The position numbers and the translations under genes are program-made. DNA of 64,000 nt from Pseudoips prasinana (taxonomy: Eukaryota; Arthropoda; Insecta; Lepidoptera; Nolidae), in NCBI GenBank assembly GCA_951640165.1, contig OX621237.1, forward strand, positions 18,104,001 through 18,168,000. The letters are read 5' to 3'. Shown piece after piece: positions 31,458 to 44,107 of this stretch. Every line of letters starts with the position of its first letter. Position 1 is the stretch's first letter. The notes below the pieces were generated by a model. The model did no database searches and had not been told where the DNA came from. It saw only the letters and a program-made list of their open reading frames with translations.

Positions 31458-34400
31458 TTTATTAATCTGTAATTTTTTTCGTCGAAAAGCCAATAAGTAT
31501 ACTTTTATGATATATTTTTTTCTTAAGCGGCGATCTTTTCTTTCTATTCTCGTTTGATTGCAAAGGCTTTTGAAATAGATGTATTTTTTTACAAATGTAT
31601 AAAGATTCTTAAGTTAACAATTTTAATCTCTTGATCAAAGAAGTCTACCACATTAAATATTAGCACATATGAATATTTGTTCGGCCCAGAACAATAACAT
31701 AGATAATAAAGTAAATTAAGAGGCTGCATTTTGTGTGATTTTAGTCCAACATATTTTTATTAACTTTATTGATTAGGGGCTTGATTTTTTGGATATGCGT
31801 TTCTTGACTTGAAAAAGATTTTTCTCTATTAGGAATAAATGTTAAATAAGGTTTAATTATTTCCTGCCACCGCGACATATTTACGAATTAGTTTCAGTAA
31901 TTATGTTTAAAGCATATTAAACGATCATATCTTAATTATTTTAAAGTATTATTTTTATTCGTTTGTAGTTTTTTCTATGAACCAAAATGTTTTAGACAAT
32001 ATTTGCGTGCGCTCGCAATATAGCCGTCTCACAACATACGTTTATAATCTAATTATATCATGTCGCTCAGATGACAGGCGGAAACATGTACATTAATTTT
32101 ATAGGTGGAAAAGGAATGAAAACGTATTTACCTACTAATCTGACTGTTGACATATGATACGATATTCATTAGAAGATAATGCGAAAAAAGAAGTTGAAGT
32201 AAGTGTATTTGAAGCATTTTATGCGTAATCAAAGATAAATGTCATGAACAGTCAGGCCGGCTTAGTTTGTTATTTGCTAGTTGGCTGGAGCCTCCGCTCG
32301 GCTCTGTTGTCCGCCGAAGCAGTAAAAGCCTCCTAGGAGAACTGTAAACGACATGTGAAAAAAAATAAAGTCATGCAGGCTCATATCGTTGTTTAGACAA
32401 CTTAAAAAAACAAATCCAGGCAGAACATTTTTATATTCCTGGAATATATTCTGCTATAAAATATAACAGTAACATATGAGGCTGTATACAAGCGCGTTGT
32501 CTATCTTTGTATGCACACCAAGTATATTCGTCTCACACAGCGTTTATAAACGGAGTTTGCTAGCCTCCGTTGAGAATGGCTAACTCAGCCATAATTCGTT
32601 CATGAGCACTAAAGTATACTATTCTACGTAAAACCGAGAAAAACCATAACCATTTAAAGTTTCTGCGCGAATAGTTCAAACATTATGCCATGAAAAGCCA
32701 GGCCGGCCATTGATAGTATACCAATTTCATTGTTCAGACAAGTGTACACTGAAAAATCTAATAAAAGCGGAACATTTTTATAAACCCTGAATATATGCAT
32801 CTATCAAACATTGCAGTGACAACAAAAAAACACATGGTAAATGATATAGAGAGCAGTTACACTTAAATGCACTGTATTTTAATAATAATTTAATTAGTGT
32901 AAGTTAATTTAAACGTAGCAGCTTTGCACCGTGCAAGCATAAAAACAGCTAACTATATTATGCAAATTTTATGTTCTCTGTGTTTCTGCAATGGTATCCT
33001 TGCAGTTTGGATTTAGCATTCAGAACACATCATAGATTGGCTATTCTTTTGTCTTCTTATACGTTGATATTTCACGGGCAAAGCGTTTTAAATATATAAC
33101 ATTATCTACTAAATGCGTAGCTCTAGCTTTCGTGATTTTTTATTGTTTACTAGTTCATCACGCTATTCTTTTTTTGTTATCGATTTGCTTTTTATGAGGG
33201 GCATATAAATTTATGGAATGCAAGTTTAGATTAAATTACTATTTAATTCAACCACTGTTGTGTATACTTCTGATATTATTATACCTTTGCTCTTCCATGT
33301 ACTATTGGTAAACCAAATAAATATATTCTAAATTTTATATTGTAGTAGAACCAATTAAATAAGTTATTTCAAATTAAATTTCGAGTGTGTTTTTATATAT
33401 TTGCAATGCTCATCATGTCCTTTCCTTTAATACCAAAACCAGTTAAATTAATTCATTTAAAAATAATAATTGGTAGGAGCTTTTTATTAATACAGACCAC
33501 CACATTAGATTTTATATAATGTCAGTTACTTTGTAGCTACGAGCGTAAGCTGTCAAGTAAAAATATAGATAATCCTATATTATGTAGTAAGTGATTCATT
33601 GTGGGCCATTCAGTTTCCTCACTTCCTACAGTTTTGCCGCTGTCGATTAAATATGTAGATAATCCTGTATTATGTAGTAATTGATAGTCCTTCATTTACA
33701 TAGGGGTTGATCTATAATAAACACACCCTTGTTATTATACCGATAGCGTGTTCAAGCGCAGATAATGATGACGCCAAAATGAGTAAAATATTGGAATTTA
33801 TTTTCAAAAGTAATTATTTTTAGGGGTATTTCAATTTCAGGAAATTGAACATGCCACGTACCTTGGAGAGCACGTAAAGCTCTCGGTACTTCATCCCCGA
33901 ATATATCACCTAGTTTGTCACATCGGATCATGAAATTGAGTACATCGGTTTATGTATACACCCTAATGTGCTTAGTCTCTGTAAATGCCGGTCGCCAATG
34001 CCAAAATTCAACTAAAAGGAAAATATATATATATATATATATACCAGGTTCAAGAAGCCAAACGATTCGAAACGAATAGCTACCGAAATCTTTCCCAAAT
34101 ATCAATCAGCCGCGTGATGTTGTCGTTGTACGAGAATATGGCAATGACGATTATGTTGGACTCGCCTGTTCACATAGGTAAGGCCCCAGTTACGAAGTCG
34201 TTATAGTAGCACGTGAGCTGAAATCGTTAGTAGTATAATGGCCAAACAGAAAATACACGGTACCGTTTTATATTTAGGTAATATAGGTAAGTATAACACC
34301 GCCACAACAGGAAGGAAACTGCGAATCTCGACAAAATTAACGGAAATCTTGGAGAGATTGGGCGTTGGTATAAAATTTAATGTTCCAGATAAATTACTGA

Positions 34401-34600
34401 ACAATTTTGCTAGCACAAACATTCCTTTTAAATTTAATTTCAACTGGTTTTGAAGATTCTTTGAATAGCCTCGCTGAGTCAGCAACCAGCTGCTCTTATT
34501 TCATTCACTGTTTTTAATAATGACTCTACAAGATGTCCTCAATACAGCGCTGCAGTCATTTACGAAGTGTGCCTTTTTTAAAAATGAATCAAGAACACAG
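31458..34600. other. AT-rich non-coding stretch
   Basis: No supported gene. A 25-nt scrap of SINE family 3 head (TAGCGTGTTCAAGCGCAGAT) lies at about 33744-33770, and a (TA)n run at 34024-34043. The open frames around 34201-34485 on both strands are unrecognised. Confidence 0.4.
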
Positions 34601-35040
34601 CATGGTGGATTCACATAAATCTTGCCTCGTTATTTTTTTATTCTATTATGCTGACAGTTGTTTGGAAGAAGATGAAAAATAAATATAGCCCACTAATTTG
34701 GTAGAAATATACTCAAGGGGAAGTAATTTAATTTGTGGTGGATAACCCATTTCTTGAGCACTTGGTGCACCTTCACGTATAGAATGTATGAATAGTGATT
34801 ACATGGTTATTCAATACTTACATGGTGGATTCACATAAATCTTGCCTCGTTATTTTTTTATTCTATTATGCTGACAGCTGTTTTGAAGAAGATGAAAAAT
34901 AAATATATCCCACTAATTTGGTTGAAATATACTCAAGGGGAAGTAATTTGATTTGTGGTGGATAACCCATTTCTTGAGCACTTGGTGCACCTTCACGTAT
35001 AGAATGTATGAATAGTGATAACATAGTTATTGAATACTTT
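34601..35040. repeat. 220-bp tandem duplication
   Basis: Unit 34601-34820 is repeated at 34821-35040 with roughly a dozen substitutions. Both begin CATGGTGGATTCACATAAAT and contain GGTGGATAACCCATTTCTTG. The - strand of each unit is open for some 50 codons (ending FSSSSKQLSA in the second copy), but no function is recognised. Confidence 0.85.
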
Positions 35041-35088
35041 TGTATTAACAAAGGAAAGCAATAATTTAATAGTTATTATAGCAATAAT

Positions 35089-35247
35089 GACGAGCCGGTT
35101 GGCGTGTTTGGTAAATACTTGCCTTTCACGCCGTAATTCGCCCAGGACAGATATTTGTGTGCATGAACATGTCTGTTTGCCCTGAGTCTGGGTGTAATAA
35201 TATGTATTATAAATAAGTATTTACAAAAAAAGTAGTATATGTATCAG
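35089..35247 (+). repeat. tRNA-derived SINE, family 4 (3'-truncated, B-box deleted)
   Basis: GACGAGCCGGTTGGCGTG head, a deletion across the B-box (CCGTAATTCGCCCAGG), then TTTGTGTGCATGAACATGTC, stopping at ATGTATCAG before the usual 3' third. It directly abuts an inverted copy. Confidence 0.75.
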
Positions 35248-35452
35248 CCCAAACTACGCAGAGCTTGTACTATGGAAACCAGATAACTGATATACTAGTT
35301 TTCTTTTGTAAATACATACTTACATAGATAATTACACCTAGACTCAGAACAAACAGACATGTTCATGCACACAAATATCAGCCCTGGATGGGATAGAACC
35401 CACGACCTCCGGCGCGAAAAGCAAGCATTTGACAACCACGCCCGTATACAGA
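35248..35452 (-). repeat. tRNA-derived SINE, family 4 (inverted neighbour)
   Basis: Reverse complement of the family body (GAGCTTGTACTATGGAAACC, GACATGTTCATGCACACAAA, then a degenerate B-box and GGCGCGAAAAG). It forms a tail-to-tail pair with the copy at 35089-35247. Confidence 0.8.
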
Positions 35453-36449
35453 ATTGTGACAAATGATATTAATGCAAAATGATTGTGCTTAAAACGGTGA
35501 GGCAATGGCTGTGGCCGAAGAAAATTCGCGTTATTAGCATTCACGCGCCGGGGACGCGACGACGCCACCGTGCTACTTCATTAATTAGCGAAGCTTCAAC
35601 CACTTGGGCAACGTTTAAGTTGGAGAATTTAAACATTCCCCTAATTTCACTTCCGAAAATCTCACAAAACCAACTTGGAAACAAGTTTGAACGTTAATTC
35701 ATAAAAGTACTGCCTAAGAGAAATGTGTATTTACCATAACGGACATTATCCCAATGAATAATTTACAATAATAAAGAAGGAATATTGCTTTAGGTTCGTC
35801 GTAAAAGTTTATGAAAAAAAAATTATCAGCCTTATCTGGCACCTGCCACCTGTCAGTGGGTAGGTTCTCCCTCTATGAGGGTCTCAAGACGTTCATCAAA
35901 CGATCTTGAGGAAGACTACATTCATATAGTCGCTAGGTTAATGTGTAATCAATAGTTCTCCATATATGCTGAAGAGGGCTGCCATAGGGTTTCATTAAGT
36001 TGGAGTCTAGTATTACCCATCGATTTACCCCACAGGCAAAAGGTGCAAGAAATAATAAAAATACATTACGCAGTAGGTACATACATTTTGCAAATATATT
36101 TCTATAATTATAAGATACGTATATAAGTTACCGTGGTAATCATAACTTTCTGTATTATTTTCAATATGCTAATATTATACTGTGCGTTTAGATCTAAATC
36201 TAAAACCAATTATTCAATTACCAACGAACTCTAATGACTGCGGAAACAATAATCTAGATGAAAATATCAACAATAGAGTAAAAATTTGCGTTTGAAATAC
36301 ACGCAATAATGATAGATTGTAAAAATTGCGAAGTGTAAAATTAAATTTCGATTTTCTGTAAAGTGATAAGTAGGTATTCAAATTAGTTGTAATTGTTATT
36401 TACCAATAGAAAAGTACATAAAAAACTACAAAACTAAGAAGACGAAGAA
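35453..36449. other. Non-coding stretch
   Basis: No supported gene. A small imperfect inverted repeat (CTCAAGACGTT...AACGATCTTGAG) lies near 35882-35909. Confidence 0.4.
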
Positions 36450-36600
36450 ATACACTTTATTGTAAAAAAGTAAATCAACATTTACAAGATAATTAAGTTA
36501 TTTTAATGCAATTGGTTGCTTTATCGCCCAAACTGATGACTTCCAGGCAACCTAACTACTGATACAGAGCGTTGCATAAAAGCTAACTAATTAATTAAAA
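36450..36600 (-). repeat. LINE 3' UTR remnant
   Basis: TACACTTTATTG and CTTTATCGCCCAAACTGATG with TTCCAGGCAACC resemble the reverse complement of a common lepidopteran LINE 3' end (GGTTGCCTGGAAG...GCGATAA). Short and diverged. Confidence 0.4.
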
Positions 36601-39600
36601 TCACTTTAATTAATTCAAATTCAAATTTAATCTATATTGTGGAAACGAAAGAAAAATATCAGCTTCAGTTAATTTAATTTAATGTTTAGCATAAGGTTCG
36701 GTAGGGTCTACGATACGACATGAAATTTTCAACCCAGTTGTTGTTGACAAACTCAATTTTAAAACAATAAAAGTGCTTCCGCAGCGTTTATTTTCGCAAC
36801 GATCACAACACGGAAAAAGTTCGCTCCAAATGGTACAACAATAACTTTCGTCTTTCTAGTTGACGTCACACTGCAGTAGTTCAAAAGTCGTATTTACTGC
36901 TACCCAGTTCTGTGTAACAACATATTACATCTTGTCATCACAAACTTAATGTTCGGCATTCATCGGTGCGAACTGTCGGCTATTTAGAAGCTCAGTAATT
37001 AACTAAACTTTGAAAAGTTTAAACATTAGTTAATTACCCACGGGGACCACGGGATTCACTTCACACATACACTTATTACCACGTAATATACTGGCTGACT
37101 ACGTAATCCTCACAGCGAGAGTAAAATTCACAATTAGCGGGTCAAAATATTTACTTAATTACAAATGAAACGTACTGTTTTTCATTTTGTAGCTATATAA
37201 TACAAAATACACCAACAGTGTTTTTAAGCTTATGTATTTTATAGATATTCAATTACATTTATATAGGGTTTGAGGTAAACAGTGTTCATCATCCTAATTA
37301 TTTTTCAGGACCACGTTAAACATTACTTAGTAGAACATAATTTATTTTTGGTTATTAAATTACATTCTCAAAATTGTTATCGTAATTTAATTATAATATA
37401 CATTAATTGTAGTGTAATATGAATAAAATATAATTTACAGATAGTTAATAGACATTTTTTAAAATCACGTATTTTACTGATTCATAATTATGCGAGTAGA
37501 ACTTATTTATGTTTATATTAAATTCTGTTGGTCAATTTGAATTAAGATTGCGTTGCAAAAGTTATAGATCGTTTCTTTTTATGAAAAAGAAGCATTAATA
37601 TACTCTAATATCAATGCTGTTTTTCATAATTGAACTTATATCGATATCACGAAAAGAATATTTGGATTAAATCCGTGCCAATAATTTAATCCACTATGGT
37701 AATGGTGATTTGGGCTATCAAGGCAAAGTACTTTTATTATTTACATGCTACCCTGAACTATCTATCTGGGGGACAAAACTTATAACCAACAAAAGATCTC
37801 AGAGAGTACTCTAATGGATTAAATGAATCAAAAACACTTACATGATAGAAACTGTATCAAAACATTTGCTGGTGACAAAGAAAAAACCGTATACATGTTG
37901 CTAACAGATAAAATGCATTTCAACCAAAGAAAAAATATGAGAGTAGAAATAGTTTCCTAGTATCTTGAAGTGTAGCGAATAGCCAGTCCCAATACTATTG
38001 CAAGTATCTATAAAATAAATGAATGCTCTCGTTACGGTACAAAAGAGCAGTGTTTTTACTGAAAGTAGTATTATCAATCATACCATTTCGCGTGACATAA
38101 GTGGACCCTCCTCATGCGAGCTCAAAGTTCCATTACTCACGGCGCCACGCCCAATACTGATACGTTCTCCTTCAGCCATTCTCACAATAACCTAGTAAAA
38201 TGATTACGCAGAGAAGTGCGAACAAAGAAAGCTAGTCTCTTACCTGAACATCTAACTCGAAAAATTATACCCCAATTGTTTTGATAAGAGAGTATAAAGA
38301 CGCTAAAAACAACCTCGTATGGATCGAACTATAAGATCAACTATTATAAAAATAAATAGGAAGGCGAATGCGTTAAATAATTTTGTTAAGTTAGTATTTT
38401 TCGTCGGAAATGGATACAATTACAATTGACCACATCGGAGAATCCAGTTCAACCTAGGTGTGGAGTCGACTATACATTCCAAATGTTACATAATTTTTGT
38501 ACTTACTAAATAAGTTCTTACAAAAACTTATTTACGTAGGCATGTCTAAATATATATAAGGAAGACATGAAACCCTCGGTGCGTGAATTAAAATCACAAT
38601 TGACTAGTTTAATTTGACATAAAATTACCAACTAAATGTTTATAATTTTACCTGATGGACCATAAACTTTAATAACTACAAACTAAGCTGTAGTTGAAAC
38701 TAATTTCTGACTACAAAATTTTAGTATGGTTTTTAGAACATTTTAGTCAAGTTTTAATTCACCTATCTGTATAAAACCACGCGATAACTTCCCACAAGTT
38801 CCTTGGAACAAGTACTCGAAAACTGCGGAAAAGGCAAACTTTTTAACTTGTAAAGGATTCGCACTGAATTCGAAACAACTACCTATTGAAGTTTGTTCGT
38901 TTAGGGGTCGTTTATGATACCTATTACTTATTCTACTCAAAGACGATGTCGATAAAGTCCCGAGATTTGCCATTCAATACCAGCACTGAAAGGCGACAAT
39001 ATAGCATTTAACAAGAAAGTCTTATCGTAAATGCAAATGTTGCGAATTAATTATTATAGTGTTTTTAATTAGAGCCGCTTAGAAACGTCTCTCAGTAGGC
39101 AGCATTGAAGCGAAGCGCGCCGTCCGCCGAGCGGTGCTCCGGTTTAATTAAAGTTACGCCGGGCGAGGATAGCTTTCTGTTTCTCTTTTTATAGCCTCAA
39201 ATTCATCCCGAATATTTGTGCACAATCGAAAATCATAAGAATGTAAATAAACGAGTAATGTGCTGCGACGCGCTGTTCTAAGAGCATAATAATATATCTA
39301 AGCTTAATATTCGAGACGATGAGAAGGGGTGAAGCAGTTTTTATGACGGCCAAGGAGAGTGATTTCTGAAACTTATGACGCCTATAAACCCGCTCGTGAC
39401 GACTTGACGATTTAGCAAAAATTTCGTTCTCGGTCTCGAGTTACCGCATCGTCCGCCTCTCTGAAAACCTAAAGTAATGTCAGGGAAAATTCTGTAGAAA
39501 CGAGTTAGTTTTTCAAATACACGAAGCTACAATAATTTTGCGTAATATTTCGAAACATAGGCATCTTTTACGTCATACAGGGACGTGAAACACAAGTGAA

Positions 39601-39842
39601 AATATTCTTATTTGAGTACGTACTCACAGCAATAGAAGTAGTAACACATGTTGATTAATCTTCTACATAACTTATTTACAAACATAGGCATCGTTTGCAA
39701 GTATTTAAATTTCAAAAATACAAATGATTATTTTCTTCTTTGAATAGGTAAACAGTTGACAATAGAAGTAACTTCATATAGAGTTCACTATTTAACCATT
39801 TGGGACTTAATTAGGTACAGTTGACGCGACGTTCACGACAAC
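36601..39842. other. AT-rich non-coding stretch with a GC-rich patch
   Basis: No supported gene. About 39100-39165 is GC-rich (GCGCGCCGTCCGCCGAGCGG) in a very AT-rich context. An imperfect palindrome around 36992-37034 (GTAATTAACT...AGTTAATTAC) is noted. Confidence 0.4.
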
Positions 39843-40300
39843 GTAATCAAATCAAATCATTCTTTATTTGCCACGAATGTAGGTAACAAAATAAAGGTGA
39901 TGCTGGCGTTAAAAAAATGGAATCCAATACATTCTACCATAACGGCATGCAAAATTACATAAACATAGTATATAAATCAGTAAAATTAAATGTCAAATTC
40001 AATATGTCATCTTGATATAGTCAAAACATATTACAATTGTGACAAGCAAAAGTAAAACATAAATGAAATGAAATACATTAAATTATAAATTAATACTTTC
40101 AGCAATAACTATGTTAACAATCAATAGAATAGTAATCATTCAAGTAGTAATCATTTAAATCAATAGTAGTCATTAACAGAATAGTAACACTTTTTCACCA
40201 GTAGTTGAGTCAATTTCTTTTTAAAAATGTGTGTTGTGCCATCTTTTAAATTTTGGGGTATTTTATTATATATAACGGGCCCCATTCGCAATGTTTTCTA
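39843..40300 (-). pseudogene. Degraded non-LTR element 3' end
   Basis: On the - strand the 3' tail reads TTTGATTTGATT after AATAAAGAATG, the short-repeat tail typical of LINEs. Upstream, the - strand frames translate with stops to fragments resembling LINE ORF2 C-termini (RQRIRLENIANGARY, KRWHNTHF, EIDSTTGEKV). Too decayed to classify. Confidence 0.4.
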
Positions 40301-41632
40301 AGCGTATTCTCTGACGTGGCATTATCTGTACAGTAGACAAATAATATTCGCTGATAGTAAAATAACAAGTTATTGCTTGAAGGTAAGCGGTGAGATATGT
40401 AGGTTTACATATCAATCCCGTGGCGAAATCTTTCTACATCACTCACGATAGCTGTCCAAACAAAGTCTATGTCAGGCTACTTTTTAAAAATTACTTATTT
40501 TATAAGATTATTTGGCACTGCCTACTATCGTTTTATCTTCGTATCAAAGGCACTCTTTAGATTTCTTCTACTTGACTGCGTTAAGGGCGGCAGCATATAA
40601 CGCGTTCGGAGTACAGGTGTAAGTGTAATGACGCATTGTCTGTGGGCACGCATTGTCTGTGGAGATGCATTGTCTGTGAGTTGTTACCACCTTCGCATAT
40701 CCTTGCTACGTCACCTATGTACATACTCCCATTCTTTAAGGTTTTCCTTAAGTCTGCCTACTTGGGTCAAGATTTAATCAACTATAAGTTTTTGTTAAGT
40801 TTAAAGTAATATGTTGATGAGGGTACTTAGAGCGAAATTAGTTTTCCACTGGGCATGATTGAACTTTTATGTGTCATACTTATCGTTAGGTATTTTTATA
40901 TATAAAATCCTTATAACATTCTTCGGAGTCGAATTAGCACTCTAGAATAGTTGATTATCGTTAGTTACCTATGGTGAGTGTAGGGCAACATTTAATACAA
41001 ACTGTCAGCAAGCAGTGCACTCGGGCGGGTCCTCATCATGAATTCCCGAGGGCGCAACGTTAAATGTAGGCCACCAAGTTCCCGCCGCCCGCCAAGCAGA
41101 ATATTGCTTTGTCACTTGGCGACATCGCACAGCTTCTCTAAGCCCAAGTAATTGGAAATAGTTGAAATAGACGACTTATAGCAACATCGTTCCGGCTCTG
41201 CCTCGAACATCTCAGTCCCGAGCTACCATTGTCACTACCAAACTAAACTCTACGGAACCAATTTCTACATCGGTGATGTTGGGTGTCGTGTCCAAACTTA
41301 AGAGATTGAAATTTCACAAAAAAACAACTACAGCAGCTAAATTATTTCATTTAACTTTAAACTCTAATTTGGAACAGTAAACAAACAATCACAAAGACTA
41401 ATTAAAACAGTCGCATAAATAAAGGATAACAATCACCTAGGGAACCAGAGGTCGAATAAAAAGACCAGAAAAGAGAAGCCAAGGAAACCGCCCGGGTTTA
41501 AAAAATATAATTTGATGTTATTTGGGTTCTTTGCTAAATTAAATTGCTATATCTAACTGTAACATCGGTTTAAAAAGAGAAATCAAGATGTAGATTGTTT
41601 GTCTGTTGTAGCAAAAAAGACATGACAATCCT
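40301..41632. other. Non-coding stretch
   Basis: No supported gene. The phrase GCATTGTCTGTGG recurs at about 40632-40675 as a short local repeat. 41025-41110 is GC-rich but unrecognised. Confidence 0.4.
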
Positions 41633-41925
41633 ATCCTACTAATATTATAATGCCAAAGTTTCTGATTATGGATGTATGGATTTTTTTTTTCTTCATTTAT
41701 TTATAGGGACTTTTACGCATAGCGTATGTCAGTCCCATTGTATCCTAAACAATGGAATTTTCACAAAATATGGATCATGAACTTGAACAAACCCACCGCA
41801 TCATCTAGGATGTATGGATGTTTGTTACGCTTTCACGCAACAACTACCGAACGGATTTTGATGAAACTTTGTATAGGCTATAATTTATAAAGTTTAACAC
41901 GGGTTATATACCGCGGAGCCCAACT
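41633..41925 (+). repeat. Dispersed repeat (CCTACTAATATTATAA type)
   Basis: ATCCTACTAATATTATAATG opens it. ATGTTTGTTACGCTTTCACG, ACGGATTTTGATGAAACTTT and TTTAACACGGGTTATATACC follow, and it ends CGGAGCCCAACTAGTTA. This is one of the most frequent lepidopteran interspersed repeats. An unrelated 130-bp segment interrupts it near 41680. Confidence 0.6.
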
Positions 41926-43347
41926 AGTTAGCAATATGCATCCGGCACCGTAAATCAATTTAAAATTAATATAAAGTGAATGTTTTCTAAACAGGCATGT
42001 GCATTCATAGTCAAACAAGATGTAATTGAAGAAGTTCATCTGACAATGATATTTCAGTGGCTATGATCAAACAGCATATCTGGATAGAATCGCTAATATT
42101 ATGGGTAACCGTGTATTGCGTGTCATTTTTACATAAAATGTTCTTGACATGCATAAACTAAACGAATAACGGCTTATGAAGTATTCCAGGACAATTAGAA
42201 GACGAGTTTTAAACTGATGTGATGAACCCGAAATTTCATCAATATGTATAGGGCAATGATCTGAAAAATCAATATATTGTCATCCTACGTATTATATCCG
42301 ACGTCAAACTACTCATAAAAATAACCTTTTTTTAAACCGCATCTTGATTGACATCGGTCCTCGCTGGCACCATATTGGCTCGACAGGCAACCGCAAGTTA
42401 TAATTTTTTTCTATTTTTTAACATGACGAATACAGTTAGCCTCGGAGGCTTCCACGGCTTCACCGAACTATAGAGGCGAGCGAGGACTCCAGCTAAACTA
42501 CAAACTAAGCACCCGCGCCGGAGGGCCTCCCCTGTGGGGTTAAAAACATCAACTCTAGGTGGTTACTGGCGGGGAGATGCAAGAGAGGACGTATCATTTT
42601 AGGGATTTTTATGCAACTTTAGCTCTACGTTAATAAGTTGCTCTACGTTAATACGCGACGCGGGCCTCTCTTCCGATTTAGGTTCGTAGGGGGCATTTTA
42701 TCAATTCGAAAAAAACTAAGGATCATGGAGGGCGTTGGTGGTCACCACGCGTTGGCGGTCGTATTCTTGTCCAGCGAGTACGAAATATCGGTTGGTGTAT
42801 AGCGTTGCGAGAGTAAGCAATGATTCTGTTTGGTGTTGTTTTAAGTATGAATAGCAATTAGCACCTAATACATACCAGAATATGCAAATTACTTTATAAG
42901 ATGATTCCCTGTATTGCATAATAATTAGCACAATCAAACTAACACATGCTGCTCGTAATTATTGTTACGAAGCACGGCCGCAGTCGATCAATTAAACACA
43001 AACTCAGAATACGATGTTCCTAATTACATTTCAGCTGGCGCTTTGAATATACTTCAATGCAAGAAGGTCATAATTAATTATTCACTTAATTATTCAAGCT
43101 GCGAATGTGTTTTTTATTTGACGTTCGCAGTAAGGCTGTTACCGGACACTAGAAGCAAGCGTGGGATCAAGCCATCTATTAATATAACTAGGTACTAGTA
43201 CCCGCGTCAGAGGGCACCCCATATGGGGTTCGAACCTAACTGCGTCTGTACTGGGTCCCTGGGTGACAGTAACCTTTCCAAACTAACTAAACTAAACGCG
43301 TGTGGAACGCCACGCGCCATAAATCACGACAATCGCTTACAATCATA
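41926..43347. other. Non-coding stretch
   Basis: No supported gene. A short related motif (ACCCGCG..GGAGGGC..CCCC...GGGGTT) appears at about 42511-42541 and 43200-43230, suggesting two ends or two copies of an unrecognised repeat. Confidence 0.4.
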
Positions 43348-43418
43348 TCGGCCCGTTCGCATGGTTGGTAAATACTTGACTTTCACGCCGCAGGTCGTGG
43401 GTTCGATTCCCACCCAGG

Positions 43419-43555
43419 GCTCTACCGGCTAAGTCGCCGAACATCGATTTCTTAAATGGCGTTCAAATAAATAAAGGTTAAAAATTACTTAATCAATCGT
43501 TATTTATTTGAACGCCATTTAAGATATCGATGTTCGGCGACCTAGCCGGTAGAGC
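43419..43555. mobile_element. 137-bp fold-back MITE inside the SINE
   Basis: Terminal inverted repeats of about 55 bp (43419-43473 and 43501-43555) begin GCTCTACCGGCTAAGTCGCC and differ at only two positions, separated by 27 bp. CCCAGG at 43413-43418 and 43556-43561 is the likely target duplication, since other family 4 SINEs have one CCCAGGACAG here. No coding capacity; the superfamily is unknown. Confidence 0.85.
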
Positions 43556-43643
43556 CCCAGGACAGATATTTGTGAACATGTCTGATAGTCCTGAGTCTGG
43601 GTGTAATTATCTATATATGTAAGTATCTATTTACAAAGGGAAA

Positions 43644-43681
43644 ATTGTATATCAATTATCACCAGATAATTGATATACAAT
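43644..43681. repeat. Perfect palindrome, 17-bp arms, ACCA spacer
   Basis: Arms 43644-43660 and 43665-43681. The left arm is ordinary SINE sequence; the right arm is its inverted copy. Confidence 0.9.
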
Positions 43682-43684
43682 ATA

Positions 43685-43752
43685 CCATTCTCAAACTAAA
43701 CAGAGCTGGTATGGGAACCATCCCATACCAGCTCTGTTTAGTTTGAGAATGG
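43685..43752. repeat. Perfect palindrome, 32-bp arms, ACCA spacer
   Basis: Arms 43685-43716 and 43721-43752. Here the right arm is ordinary SINE sequence (CAGCTCTGTTTAGTTTGAGA) and the left arm is the inverted copy, mirroring the neighbouring palindrome. Confidence 0.9.
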
Positions 43753-43968
43753 CCATGTGTAATAATATCCATATTGTACCTTTACGTGCTCGTCGAAGCA
43801 CGTATGTATAATACCGCCAACTTCTGAACAGCGGGATGCCACTAGTTGTTTTTCTTGCCAGTAAAACCCTAATAACACTTTTTAGTTCAACGCGGGATGT
43901 TAAACTAACGAGGGAGCGTAAATATATTATTGCCTCACGAAATTACTATTGTACCTGTGAACGGACTA

Positions 43969-44107
43969 TACAGACCCAGTACATCCAGCTACCCCAATTT
44001 GACAATTTTCTTTTATAGATTTTAAACTTTATCACAACAACATAAGGTTCACTTTTAATTGGAGAAATTTGACAGATTGGGGTAGCTTGATGTGCTGTGT
44101 GTCTGTA
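43969..44107 (+). mobile_element. MITE family M1, copy A
   Basis: Ends TACAGAC...GTCTGTA. The inverted terminal modules contain CTACCCCAAT and ATTGGGGTAG with GAAATTTGACAG, and the interior is ACTTTATCAC...AAGGTTCACTTT. Same family as 48460, 59782 and 60225. Confidence 0.8.

Larger units (their letters stand above)
43348..43770 (+). repeat. tRNA-derived SINE, family 4, carrying three palindromic insertions
   Basis: Head CGGCCCGTTCGCATGGTTGG, B-box GGTTCGATTCCCACCC, body CAGATATTTGTGAACATGTC, tail GGCCATGTGTAATAATATCC. It is interrupted by a 137-bp fold-back element (43419-43555) and by two abutting palindromes (43644-43681, 43685-43752). Confidence 0.8.

Noticed and set aside
34201..34485. 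94-codon - strand hydrophobic frame and 71-codon + strand frame
   Set aside because: Both strands are open over the same region, with no conserved motif; left as unrecognised non-coding.
35344..35697. Frames on both strands of 72-74 codons
   Set aside because: The first is antisense to a SINE; the second has no domain and no supporting signals.
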